NCBI GenBank assembly: GCA_020091685.1
Contig: CM034607.1
Span: 24,899,253-24,963,252 of the forward strand
Origin: Lutjanus erythropterus
Lineage: Eukaryota; Chordata; Actinopteri; Lutjaniformes; Lutjanidae
Length of the DNA stretch: 64,000 bases
Direction: 5' to 3'
Part shown: positions 36,062 through 47,664 of the stretch, piece by piece
Layout: every line of letters starts with the position of its first letter
Numbering within the stretch: position 1 is the stretch's first letter
The notes under the pieces: generated by a model
Database searches by the model: none
Told to the model about the DNA's origin: nothing
What the model saw: only the letters and a program-made list of their open reading frames with translations
Position numbers and translations under genes: made by a program

Positions 36062-37446
36062 TTGACTATTACTTCTCTCTCATCACCGTTAACCACCAGC
36101 ACATATTGTCACAAAGATTTCTTTAAGTAGTGCGCAAGCTAACATAAAAATATACTTATGATTCCCTTTATTTTTACTGTTCTCTCTGTGCATTTTTGTA
36201 AGCTTCTATCTGTGAGATTGGTGGAATATTTTCCCTGGAGAGCGCAGGGAGCTTTACTTAACTCAAACTGATAAGATATATATATATTTCTAAGATTTTT
36301 TCATCACTACAGAAAAAAATCCCTGCCATGCCTCCTCTTACCTGGCATTAATCCTGCACCCCCACTTTTAACTATAACTAGGCGCCCATGTCGGTGGGCG
36401 TTAACACCTCTCCCATCATCACCTCCATCCATCGTTTGCTTTCTTCCCTCTCTTTGCTCAGTCTGAGGGTGTTGATTCACAGCTTCCCTGCCCTCTAAAT
36501 CTTTTTCTGATGTCAAGTGGTTTTCTGTTCAACATTAAAAAGAAAGATGAGGAAGAAGAGGGGGAGTGTGTGGGATTGTTTTGATGGCATGCAACAGGCT
36601 TTTGTCTGAACTTCAGGGTAGTACTTGTAAAGAGACATGTTAGGAGCTGCACATCAGTCGCCGAGGATGTGAGCGTTTCACTGAAGTCTTGTTGTCCATT
36701 GCTAACCGCCAGTAAATGTGGTATTATGGTAATACGAAGGGCTGAAACGCAAAGAGAATCTTTCATCTTCCTTCGGCCCGCACGACAGCGAGCGACCCTG
36801 GCTCGGTCAGATGCTCTCAGATCTGCATGGACAGATATTTCACAGTCTGACAGCTACTTAAAAGTCAGATGACACTCCCAAAGCATTATCCGTCCCCTGT
36901 TCTGCCTCCTTACGCCCTTCATCTCGGAGCCTTACATGGGCACTCATGTTCCTCCCTTTCATCTGTCCAACCCGCTTTTCTTATAAAAAACACAATAAAG
37001 GGCTCATTTCAAGTGCAGCATGTGCACAAACAGGTGTGTTAGATGAAGAAAGAGCGTACAATTAAAGAGGTGGTTTTAGTCAGGAGCAGCAGGGAGCTTG
37101 TTTCGCTCTGTGGGAGAAAACACACTTCCATTTAACAGACAGCGTTCACAGGGAAACTATGGCACAATAAAACACACACGTGTGTAACTATCAATCAATC
37201 CATCAATACGCCCCCAAAACCAAAAGTAACTAGAAGTGGTTTCACCTCACACACATAAAAAGCCCTCCTGTCGACCTTTGACCTCCCTGTGGAGTCAAAC
37301 GGAAATAGAATTCACCCTTAAGGGATCAATTAAGTGCCACATTTTGATTATTACTGACGGTCCATACTAAACTCCCCCTCCATATAATCCATATAACGGC
37401 GTCCTAAGGTGAAAACACGGCTACTGAATTTATGCATCTATGAACA
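36062..37446. other. Spacer, no strong feature
   Basis: A short AT repeat at 36276-36287. Around 36545-36570 the sequence is purine-rich. Open frames up to 102 codons contain simple Ser/Phe runs and no domain. Confidence 0.4.
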
Positions 37447-37690
37447 TACACTGCATGGCCAAAAGTATGTGGACAGCTAAACAAAGTACAGAAACATACG
37501 ACATCTACTTCAAATCAGACTGTGGGACTTTGCTGCCATTACGCTACAAGAGCATGAAAGAGGTTGGCCGCTGATGTTTGGCGGTAAAAAGGCTCACACT
37601 TGATTTTCCAATTAGTCCTTCAGGTGTTGGAGGAGATGAGATCAGAGCTTTGTGCTGTCCAGTCACGTTCTTCCCAAGGGGGGAAGCAAT
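37447..37690 (-). mobile_element. Tc1-like transposon or MITE remnant
   Basis: Begins TACACTGCATGGCCAAAAGT, the typical end of a widespread fish Tc1 family ('catggccaaaagtatgtggaca'). Internal words 'catctacttcaaatcagac', 'tttgctgccattacgct' and 'gctgtccagtcacgttctt' belong to the same group. The order implies the transposase would lie on the minus strand. No frame survives and the other end is absent. Confidence 0.7.
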
Positions 37691-38224
37691 GACTTATTAC
37701 AGCTACTCAAATTACTGCAGTTCAGACATTGTTTGCGTACTTGTATTCTTTTAAGTCTGCATTTTTTTTAGTATGCATCACACTATATGATCTAGTTGGT
37801 TATTTTGTAAATTTGAAAATCACAGATCATTTTTGAGCAGGCCTAAAATTTGATTGATATCCAAATCTTTCGTGTGTATTTTTGTAATAAGGCTGTGTGT
37901 CCAATCACACACACTTTGACTCTCACAAACAAACTAAATAAATTTCATTCTAAAGCACATTATATCACTGGTACAAAACCTCCAGTCATTTCCCATCATA
38001 CCTAGTCCTGGACTGAGTAGTTTAAAGTTTTCTGTTTTCTGTTACAAAATGCAAATGTTACTTTTTATTAGTGTTTATGTCTGTTCAGAACATGGTGGTT
38101 TATGTTGGTAATTGTATTTCCTGCTGATTTATAGTTGTAACCATTACTTTGGTGGCCTTTACATTTCTTTAGGCCAACTGTATTTTACATTTTTTGAGAG
38201 CTTGTCGTTTATGTTGCATGTCAT
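37691..38224. other. AT-rich spacer, no feature seen
   Basis: T-rich sequence without recognised repeats; it may include decayed body of the hAT element to the right. Confidence 0.4.
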
Positions 38225-38381
38225 TAAGGGGCTGATGTCACTGAGAGCTGCCTCCTGGCTCTCATTTGCAACAATATATTATTTATTTATTCATCTTTAT
38301 TCTCCACAACCCTCTGCCAACCCCCAGATATTATCGTCAGACACCCCTGGGTGTCTCAACCCCCAGTTTGAGAACCACTAG
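38225..38381 (-). mobile_element. hAT-type transposon end
   Basis: Ends CAGTTTGAGAACCACTAG, the inverse of the hAT terminal repeat CTAGTGGTTCTCAAACTG. It is preceded by 'acccctgggtgtctcaac', which is usual beside such ends. The matching left end is not seen, so the inner boundary is a guess. Confidence 0.65.
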
Positions 38382-38479
38382 TATTGTTATATAAAGCTTT
38401 TGTTGTTTAGAATAGCATTAAGATTTTCCTTGAAGCCAGACTGTAACCTTTGCTGAACCAAAGCAGCTGTGGCCACAAG

Positions 38480-38620
38480 TTGCAATTACAGGATGACACA
38501 TCAAATTTCCACTTTGTACTCGGGTGCCAGGCGTTTTGCAACCTCTTGTTTCACTTTGGTAAATGTTTATCTGTGACATGCTAACACAATCATTAAGTCA
38601 GAGAACTAAGTATTATTAAT
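38480..38620 (+). repeat. Dispersed repeat, copy 1
   Basis: Shares 'gacacatcaaatttcca' and then 'tgtttaatc/tgtttatc', 'tgtggcatg/tgtgacatg' and 'aagtcagaga' with 43440-43562, in the same order and spacing. Confidence 0.6.
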
Positions 38621-38869
38621 TAACAAACTGAAGTCTGATAACACAAGAAAGCATTTTCCAGCATAAGTTACTGGTCATACCAGACCAAGTAAGAAGGAAT
38701 TCCTGAATGTATTAAATTGTCTAAAGGTGAATTACTTTCTTGTTATTTCATTTGTACTAGTAAAATTGGGTTATTTCATCTGTCAAAGTAACACAGTCTG
38801 ACTTTAATTGGAAGTAAGCGCCGTAGCCCAAACGTGGAAAGTCGTGTCTCTAATACTCAGAATGAGTGA

Positions 38870-39120
38870 AACAAAAGAAGGAAGATAAAAGTAAGAGAAA
38901 GACAGTAAACGAGCCAAGTAAAACAGCAAGAGCACTGGGAAACCAGAGGAAAGATTAGGGCTAAAGAGAGAAAGACAGAACCAATAAAAACAGGGAAAGA
39001 GGGATCAAAAGATGACAGATGGGTGCAGAGAGAGACAAAGATGAAAGATGAAGCGAGAGCAAGAGAGGAAGACAGAGAAATCTATACAGCAGGAGGAAGA
39101 CAGAGAGAGAAAGATGAGTG
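38870..39120. repeat. Purine-rich tract
   Basis: About 250 bases dominated by GAGAAAG, AGAGGAAGA and GACAGAGAG words on the plus strand. Frames on either strand are artefacts of composition. Confidence 0.8.
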
Positions 39121-39188
39121 TGTCCTTGACTAGTGCCACTGTTATCTTCACGCTTTATCAGCGCTGTGCTGATCTGTGCTGCAGAGAG

Positions 39189-39219
39189 CAGACAGACAGA
39201 CAGACAGACAGACAGACAG
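39189..39219. repeat. (CAGA)n tetranucleotide microsatellite
   Basis: About seven and a half uninterrupted CAGA units. Confidence 0.95.
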
Positions 39220-39319
39220 CGGCCATACGACATGGCTCACATCCCAGGGACATTTAGCATGGTCTATAAACCTTGCGCTCACACTCACACGTACACACAC
39301 AGCCAAGCTTATTCATGGA

Positions 39320-39480
39320 CGGAGCCAGCGCTAATGGCACCGCTGTCATTATGACAGCTCGATGCAATCGCATAGCCGTTTCTTGGTTACTGATAAAATG
39401 CACGGCCAGTCACGGGTGTAAAATAAATCACAAAGGAGATGGCATTTCTTTTGTTGCCTCATAGTGGAGAATGGAGACTC
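39320..39480. promoter_or_regulatory. Candidate regulatory element with TGACAG palindrome
   Basis: GCTGTCATTATGACAGC at 39342-39358 is a perfect 8+1+8 palindrome carrying two inverted TGACAG cores, the MEIS/PKNOX/TGIF recognition word, around a TAAT-like centre. The surrounding 150 bases are complex and repeat-free ('cgatgcaatcgca', 'aaaataaatcacaaagg'). The role is inferred from the motif. Confidence 0.3.
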
Positions 39481-39927
39481 AGAGGAGAAGCGATGATAAT
39501 GCCACTTCTTTAATCAATTGAGAGGAGATCAGGGAGTGTTACAAGCATAGAATAGAGCCCTCCAGACACAACTCGAGCCCATTGATAAGCTTTGATGCTT
39601 GTTTTCATTCCTCAAGTTGAATGGAATAGGAATTCCAGCTCATGCACTGTCTAACAAATGTAAAAAAAAAAAAAATCACAACGAACGCTTATTTCCCCCC
39701 CGCAGAGAGCTCCCTTAAGGAGGAGCTAATGATGGTGTTTTTCCTGGGAGGATTTCACTGACGCTGAGGTGAAGGGATTGTGACAGGCACCACGCGCAGC
39801 TCTGAAGAGGCTTCAGCTGAGATAAAGACAGCATGACAACGCTGAGAATACACAATGACTGGCTGGGGACTACATGTGTAAAGCTGAGATGTGTGTCTTT
39901 TTTAAAGTATGGATGAGCGTTTCTGTA
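39481..39927. other. Spacer, partly conserved-looking
   Basis: Contains A13-14 at 39662-39675 and a C6 run near 39695. Otherwise complex sequence with no recognised feature. Confidence 0.35.
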
Positions 39928-40450
39928 CACTCTCGGAAATAAGTGTTCCGAGAGGGTTCTTCCTAAGCGGCTGAGGTTCTACCCAGAACTTTCTGCTTCT
40001 AAAGGAGAAGGGCTTCGTCTAAGGCTCTGTATAAGACCAAGAGGTTCTTTGGAGAACTCTTTTCATTCAAAGAACCTCCTTTGGGAAGAAAGAATTCCTA
40101 AAGGATGGTTGAAAGCATGGTTGCCAAAACCAAAAACTGTTCTGCCATGAAGACAAGTCAAAGAACCCTTTATGATTCTAGTTAACACTTTTATTCATAA
40201 GAATGAAGCCCTTCTGTTTGCCAAATGTCAACTTTAAAGGAAGAAAGTAGAAGGTAGAAGGTGGAAAGGTTCAGGATAGAACCCCCAGAGAGGGTTCTGG
40301 TTGCTACCTCACATAGGGGGTTCTGGGTAGTACCTTTTACAGATTACAAACCTTTACACAAGGTTTTGCAAGGAACTAAAAAGGGTCGTTCTATGGGGAC
40401 AGGCCGACGAACCTGTATGGTTCTAGTTAGGACTTTTATTTCTAAGAGTG
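39928..40450. mobile_element. MITE with CACTCTTA ends, copy 2
   Basis: Left CACTCTCGGAAATAAG and right TTATTTCTAAGAGTG form an inverted repeat with two mismatches. Body of GGTTCT/AGAACC words as in the copy at 10429-11216. The closing text 'aaccctttatgattctagtt' also matches the right part of that copy. The minisatellite expansion is absent here. Confidence 0.75.
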
Positions 40451-42764
40451 TCTAACTCATTAATTGGAATAATTTGCTGAACGTGCCTGAATGCCAGTCT
40501 GCAGCACGCGTGTAGCACAAAGGAAACATGCCATTTTGCGTGTGTATGTGTGTGAACCGTTCAGCTTTTACATAGCGTGTGGAACATGTCTCTTGTGTGT
40601 GTGCCTTTACGTTTCGCCTTGTTATGCGCCTCAGGCTAGTTTTATGCTATAGGAGGAGATCTAGGAAGACGTTAGATGTTTTGCGTGTGTGTCCACTGGG
40701 GACTCTGTTCTTCGGGGTTGCCTGGGCCTCTTCTTTTCTTCTTCTATTACAACTCCCCCTGTTCCCCCTTCAACTCCTGGTAGCCTACAGCAACACACAT
40801 ACACACACACACACACACACATACATATACATCTATCTCATCATAATGCTAATGCAATAAATGGTACATAAGCTCACTCACACACAAACACAGTGATGAA
40901 TTAAACATGCCATCTACTCTGGTGGGTGAGAGGGGGTTAAGGGATGCAATGAATTAGTGATGTCCAAAGTCCTGAGAGAGAAATTGGGCAAGACAGCGAA
41001 AGACAGAGAGACAAGTAAATATAAAAATAGAGGTGAATGCAGGAAGAATTAAAGGGTTGGTTCACGTAGATTACGCAAAATAAGTTGTCTAACTTAACAT
41101 TGGTGATGTGCCTAATGCCACAGTTCTGTAGCAGTTTAACTGACATTGTGACCAAGCAAACACTGACCAAAAATCTATTAGCCAGATACCCTTGTTGTAG
41201 CATTATCTGTCTTTTTATTTACTATAGGTGTTTTGTGATTGTTGATTTGTGGTTTAGTAGAATTTAGTGATGAGATAAATGCTATCCAAGCTTTGCATTT
41301 AATTTAATGTTGTGAAATAAAAGTTTAGCTTTGTACCTTTCTAGCTGAATACAGGGCTAAACAAAAAGGGTTGCCCGCTTGCCTGGAGCAAAGTAAAATG
41401 CCACTTTGGGTAAATTAATCTGGGAACTCACTTGTCTGATCACGCAAATGAAGCCAGCTTGCTTCCTTATCTCTGTTGGGAATTGCAGCCATTGGGCACT
41501 CGTGAGTAAATAGAGGAGGGTGAAGTCAAAGTTTATGTGCTGAATCGCAAGGGAGCATTTCAGTTATGCTAGAAACAGGAGTTTCGTTGGGTGGCATTCA
41601 AGGATGTGGGCGAAATTCCAACTATCTACCACACAGTTAGCTGCAAATTTGAAAGCAAGGTGGAAAAAAATGGGGTAGTTTTTCAAAAGCACATCAAGTT
41701 GCCAGAAAGCCGTACCAGAGTGCCATAACAAGAGCCAACAGCATTTCACTTGCATGGCAGCTTAGAGGGCTGCTGACAAGCTGTCCTCTGGGTGCTTATA
41801 CAAAACATTAACACTGAGGCAAGTCAGGTAACAGATTACTAGATTTTCAAAACAAATAAAATATTGATCGGTCATATTAGAGACTTTGTTTTTTTTTATT
41901 ATTTATAATCATGATTGTATCTGCCCATGTTTAATGGAATTTCTTTTGCAGAAAAAACTTCCAGGGAAAAGTGTCACCATGTTTCCGATTATACCGTCCA
42001 GCATTACTTAAACTTTTCTCCTGTCTCTTTGCCTTTCTCTCTTCGTTGAAAACCCATGAGCCTCTTTAGGCACATGCAAATGGGCCAGTTATTGGTTATA
42101 TTTTGCAGTACTGTGAGCATGACAAGAAAACCATATTTACCGCAGTGAAGAAAACATCTGGAGAGGGAGAGAGGTATGGATGGAGGAGAGGACAGCAGCC
42201 CCAGAGAGCCAGAGAAGAGTGAAGAGGAGAGGCTGGGGAGACAGAGATTATGTGGAGTCTGGAGGAGAGGAGAGGGGTGAAGTGTGAAGTAATGAGGCCA
42301 GAATGAGGGCTGCAGCTGTGTTGTGTCCAGCAGAACACACACACAAGTGCACACAGACACACTCAGTCACACACACACACAGAGACTGAAGCCAGCCAGC
42401 CGTGGGGACTCCAGAATGACAAATGACAAAGTGACAAATGTGTCTTTAGGGAGCAGGGCAGCAGGAATTGAGAGTTCTGCAGGGTTAGAGGAAAACACAA
42501 GTCCCACAACACCACACCACACACACCACACTCACGCACAGATAGACGAGGAAAGTTGACAGAGTGTGCAACGACACGGAGAGAGTGATGTAAGGGCTGA
42601 GCGACTGGTCACGCATACTGTATGACGATCCCGTGATCTGTACGTACAGAATGTGTGTTTCTACATTTGTCATCATCTGTCAGACATGTCAGTGCCTGTG
42701 ATCGAGAGGTGACAGCACACGTCAATATGGACTCAAACAGCATCTGACAAGTTGCTTTCTCTCA
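40451..42764. other. Spacer with small microsatellites and a GA-rich tract
   Basis: (AC)10 at 40801-40820. TTAAAGGGTTGGTTCAC at 41051-41064 resembles a MITE start but no end is seen. T/A runs at 41889-41897. A purine-rich tract lies at 42150-42300, and CA-rich patches at 42337-42383 and 42500-42540. Open frames are all composition artefacts or under 120 codons without domains. Confidence 0.4.
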
Positions 42765-42920
42765 CACACATACACACACACACACTCACACACAGCTCTC
42801 CTGAGAGCTCGACCGTGTCAACCTACTGTGGACTCTTCTTTATTGATTTGTTCTTTTTTTTTTCTTTCTCTTACTTTGTGTCTTTTGTTTGGTTCCTTCT
42901 ACCAGGGGTATTTACAAGTG
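42765..42920 (+). repeat. Local duplication, unit A
   Basis: A CA-rich start, then 'gagagctcgaccgtgtcaac', 'ctactg', 'ctcttctttattgatttg', T-rich sequence and 'accaggggtatttacaag'. The same order occurs 807 bases downstream at 43577-43724. Confidence 0.75.
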
Positions 42921-43239
42921 TCTTCTGGGTCAAAGATACACGAGTGGGGACAGAGACAAGCTACGTCTTAAAGTCCCCATGAAACAGCTAGTAGAGTGGT
43001 TTTAGTGTACATGTTTCCTGTAAAACAGGCAGTTAGGGAAGGACTTGTTGCAGTCAGTGATTGCTGTTCACAGTAACCAATAACGCTATATGCTACGTCC
43101 CTGTTATGCCATGCAGCTAAAGCCATCCATGTAGCATTATGATGGGTGAAAGTTGTAAAGTTGTGCTTTTGTACAGGGAGGGTCAGCTCTCAGAAACACT
43201 GCAGTCCACTCTGGTAATTCCATTTGTTGTCTTCCAGCT

Positions 43240-43316
43240 AGCTAACTAAGCTAGCCATTTCTACAGAGCAGAACACTGGCTAACTAGCAAGCTAACCAAC
43301 TAGCAAGCCAACATCA
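43240..43316. repeat. GCTA/ACTAGC-rich cryptic repeat
   Basis: Words such as GCTAGCTAACTAAGCTAGCC and CTAACTAGCAAGCTAACC crowd into 76 bases, like the block at 4320-4530. Confidence 0.65.
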
Positions 43317-43439
43317 CATGCGACTGTAGGCCTTTTACAGGAACATCTTTTAAACCATCTTCAAAATTTGGTTTTCTTTACAGCAGAGACGAGCCGGAAG
43401 GAATAAAGTTGACCAAGGTTCTGGAAAGCGTGGGACTTT

Positions 43440-43562
43440 TCCATTCATTTCCAGACTGACACATCAAATTTCCATTTATTTGTAGTGAGGTGCTACATGT
43501 TTAATCTTGATTTACTTTTGCTAATCTGTGGCATGTTGAAAGATTCATGAAGTCAGAGATTT
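43440..43562 (+). repeat. Dispersed repeat, copy 2
   Basis: Counterpart of 38480-38620, sharing 'gacacatcaaatttcca' and 'aagtcagagat'. It lies just upstream of duplication unit B. Confidence 0.6.
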
Positions 43563-43576
43563 ATATATAGCACATA

Positions 43577-43724
43577 CAAACACACACACATACACACAAA
43601 CACTTTTTTGAGAGCTTGAACACGTCAACCTACTGCTCTCTTCTTTATTGATTTGTTCTTTTTTTTCACCTCTTCTCTCATTTTGTATTTTGTTTGATTC
43701 TTCTTACCAGGGGTGTTTACAAGA
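43577..43724 (+). repeat. Local duplication, unit B
   Basis: Diverged direct copy of 42765-42920 ('gagagcttgaacacgtcaac', 'cttctttattgatttgttc', 'accaggggtgtttacaag'). Confidence 0.75.
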
Positions 43725-43736
43725 CATACAGTGTGA

Positions 43737-43737
43737 C

Positions 43738-43770
<33 letters not shown>

Positions 43771-43798
43771 TGGAGAGGCAGAGAGAGAGAGATGGAGA
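43737..43798. repeat. (GA)n microsatellite, interrupted
   Basis: GA units from 43737, interrupted by AAA, TGGAGAGGC and TGG, to 43798. Confidence 0.93.
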
Positions 43799-43911
43799 GT
43801 GGAGGAGGAGATAAGAGATAAGAGGTTTGCCACCAGGGGTTATTGCCTTTTTCACACTGTGTATTGACTCACCCTATCAGGGGGCCGGCTTTTCTGGGTC
43901 GCATGTCGAAT

Positions 43912-43914
<3 letters not shown>

Positions 43915-43958
<44 letters not shown>
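43915..43958. repeat. (CA)22 microsatellite
   Basis: 44 bases of uninterrupted CA units after TACG. Confidence 0.97.
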
Positions 43959-43963
<5 letters not shown>

Positions 43964-44189
43964 ACACTAATCTTTCCTAACTTTTCTGCTTGTATTTTGT
44001 TGCAGTTCACAATGAGGAACTGATCAAACAGAAACAAAGTCATATGGAGCACACAGACACAGCAGCTGGCAGTCAAAGCATCCCGTGTCCGTGCACTAAT
44101 TGGCATCTTCCTCCTGTGAGATGCAGGGAGGGCCTCGGACAAACGCACAGACAGACATAACAGACACCGTAGCTGAAGGACACAGGGGC

Positions 44190-44640
44190 TTGGGAGAGGA
44201 CCAGACAAGCGGGGAGAAAAGTGGAGAGGAAGCAAAGGTATCGATCAAAGAGAAGGAGCGAGCGTAAACGAAGGAGAGCAGGACGGAGAGAATCAGAGTG
44301 TCAGTTAGAGGGATGGGGGGGAGCGATGGGGAGGCTGAGGAGGGCAAGTCAAGGGGAATACAGAGAGGAACGAGGCGTAATCCCCCCATGCAGAGTTTAA
44401 TGGTTCGGCCCAGCGGTCGAGGGCGCTGGCGGGAGGTCTGAGGACGGATCGATCCAATCCCTCAGACAGGGGTGGCAAAACTTTTCGTCTTTGAGAAAGA
44501 ATGGCTGAAGGGTGGAGGAGAGCGGCGAAGACAGACGGAAAGCTGGGACGAGGGTGAGCGAGCAAGCAGGCGAATGAGAGAAAGAGAGGGAGAAAAGAGC
44601 GGAAAAGAGACTCGAGGGTGGGGACAGTTAGGGTGATAGG
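44190..44640. repeat. Long purine-rich tract
   Basis: About 450 bases of GAGAGG, GGAGGA and AAGGAGAG words, interrupted by a GC-rich piece at 44385-44475. The minus-strand frames of up to 129 codons over it are Ser/Pro/Leu-rich composition artefacts. At 44467, CAGGGGTGGCAAAACTTTT is a weak hAT-end look-alike. Confidence 0.75.
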
Positions 44641-47600
44641 AGTAATAGGAATTATCTGTGTAATGCTGTTTGACCATGCAGAATGCCTGGGCAATGCAGA
44701 GCGGAGAACACGCTGAGTGTGTCACCCAGAGAGACAGTCAAACTTTAATTAGAGCTGAAGAGTACATGCATGCAGGAATAACGCTCTAGGTGGAAACAAC
44801 TGACTGATCCAATCCATACTGCACTGCTAACCACTACTACACTCACAGTAAACTGAGGGAAACAGGCACAAGAATTTGCAAAAAAATTTCTACGTGACCT
44901 AAGAACTTCAGTTTCATGCTTCTTGTTTTTTTTAGTGACAATTGCAACAGGGCAAATGTCTTTTAATTACGGACTGAGAGAATTTATTACCTATATGCAA
45001 TACTTTGTTATCCTCAGCATATATTAGGCTACTCAGAAATGCCATATTTTGTATTTGAGTGGTGCTCCATGTGTTGTGAGACAATATCTTGAAAAAATAA
45101 AAATATGTAATCTGAAATTGTTTGGGTTTCTTGTCCATGTGTCAAAAAGTTTTCAGCAAATATCTGTTTATAACTTCAGTGGATAAGGTTTTAGGTAAGT
45201 TTGACATAGGCTTATAAACACTGTCAACAAGAAGCAAAAAGAAATATGAATGGTTGCTCTGTATACTTAACTGTATCTTACTGCAGCACATCAAACCCTC
45301 GGTCGGGGGGTCGGGGGTAACATAATACAGAACCTGAACCAAGAGGAAAGTTTTTGTAAACAACTGGATGCTTTGAGATATCTGAGTGTCTGGGTGTAAG
45401 TTTCCCTGTTTATTTTCAAAGCCTATGTTTAAAACTTATATTTATCCTCTATGATATATTTTAAAAATGTCTTTCTCTTTTTTCTGTGTTATCTCAGCTT
45501 TATGTCTCATCAGTTTCAGTCTGTTTGTGTGTTTTAAAGCCCTGATGAAGATCTGTCTGGGGCAGAAACATGTTTTTGTATTTTAAATGATTTAACCACT
45601 ATAACAAAGGCGTTTTCTTTTCCTTCATCGTTGCTACCATTTTTTTTTTTTTTGAGTGCCTGGATTGCCTTTCTTTGATTAGTTAGGCACCGGTTGTTGT
45701 TAAGTATAGTTAGGAAGATTGCTATTTTTAATGCATCAGTGGAGTGCTATGAATTAATCAAGATGCTGTCCCTACAGCACACTTATTCATAACATCATAA
45801 ACACTCACCCCAGAATTTAAATACCACCAGAAAGTAGGGTTTTGCCAACGCTGACATTCAAATTCTAAATCAACATTCGACTGCTGCTAATTTTTAATTT
45901 TTAAGTCTTTCTTTCTTTTTTTTTTTTTTTTTTTTTTAACTTGTCCAGTCATTCTATTTAAATCCAGTATTTCCCTCCTCTGCATGTTTGACCAAGCGCA
46001 GCAGGGCTCAGCTCGAGTTGATGACAAATCAAGTGAAGTAGAAGTGAATGAAGCAGAAAGGTGGTATTTCACTGGAGTTGTTGTTTTTGTGTCCAAGGAT
46101 TTTCTTATTTATGGTAAAGACTGTAAAAAATATTGCAGACAAATCTGAATAAAAGCCAGTGATGTAAAAAAAAAAAAAAAGACATTCAGTACAGCCCTGC
46201 CTCAAATACACAACTATGTGGTTTCTCTCCTGTGATCTTTCATTTGCAGTCTTTTTCCTTTATGTTTATAGCCTTTTCAAAGACGGATAACATTTCCCCG
46301 CATCCCATCCATCTCCCATCACTACACTTTTACCGCCTCCCCTTCATCCCTTCATCCCTCCATCCTGTCCCTCCCCCTCCTGGTGTAAATCACATCAGTG
46401 AGCGGAGCGGAGCAGAGAAATCCCTTCTTTCTGAGGGAGGAGATTAGGAGTGAGCACAGACAACTGGATTTAAATAAAGATCACCTTCCCTGCGGGGCTC
46501 ATCCCTAAACTGGGAGCGGGGACGGACTCACTGTGGACATTTGGCATGGGTATGTGTGTATTAGTACGTGTGTGAGGGGGAGCGGTGATTACCTGTATGT
46601 GTGCGAGTATGGGTTCCTCTGTATGTGTGTGTGTGTGTGTCACACTGATAACTGCATTATAAAAGCAATCTGCGTGGAGCATCTCAACTGGAATATAAAA
46701 TGAGATTTTTTTTTTTTAAGCTGGTGGAGTTCAGAGAACAATCATACGTGCTCAAACACAAACACACAAGTACACCTTCCCGATAACATGCAAATGCTGA
46801 CACCTGAAGGTCAGCTGCGGCTCTCCCCTGCTGAACTGCAATGCATTCTGGGAGAAGGTGGAGAATTTACCAGTAGCTCCCTGAGCTGGCCTTATCGGAG
46901 GTGTCACATGGAGTGAACGCCCCCCGCCATGGTCTCTGGTGTCCCTGTAAATTTACCACCTCCACCCTGTTCCCACAACAACCTGAACACACACTCATTC
47001 CTGTGTCACATGACCGTCACATGGCTGGTAAACTGAATACTGGATGGTTTTACAGGAACATAAAAAATTCAGGAGGGAGCTTATAGATATATAGTGTCGT
47101 ATAAGAACAACATAGATAACTTATATGTCCTTCTTCTATATTGCAGTTTTTCATGAAAACGCTTAAACATTTGAAAAACTGTTTTTTGGAAAATCCTAGA
47201 ACTGGCATCTGTTAACCTTCATGTAATTTTGAGATATTTGTGTATCTTGGTATTATTTGAATGGATAGATATTTGTGTTGCTGAAAAAAGGGATTTAAGG
47301 TTCTGAATGTTCTGAATGTAAAACATTTAGACTCAATTGGGAATTGGAATTGCATTTTGATTTGCTCCACTTAAGAAATGGGGGAGGGCCATGAAAAGCC
47401 TTGTAGGTTTTTGGCCTCCTTTGCATATTCCTGTTATTACTTATATTGTTTTTTTTAGGTTATTTAATATGTGAAAATAAGTTAAATCAAAAATCAAAGT
47501 ATCAGACATGTTATCTCAGCAGGCCTTTCGCTAAATCCAGTAAATAGTGCTGAACACTCACATTAATCAATTAATTGATCTTCAGAGGGTTAACTAACAG

Positions 47601-47664
47601 TTTTGATAACTGCCATCTATCATAATCTGAGAGATTTTGCTGCATTCTCTGTTTTATATCATTG
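44641..47664. other. AT-rich spacer with homopolymer runs
   Basis: Runs of T14 (45640-45653), T22 (45916-45937), A15 (46166-46180) and T12 (46707-46718). Near 45541, 'ccctgatgaagatctgtc' followed by 'cagaaacatg' resembles the CTGAAGAAG...CGAAAC word of some animal repeats. 45715-45850 is complex and TAAT-rich. A short GT tract lies at 46626-46640. No gene is visible. Confidence 0.4.

Noticed and set aside
44463-44485. hAT-like end CAGGGGTGGCAAAACTTTT
   Set aside because: No partner end and no flanking family text in a purine-rich tract; may be chance.
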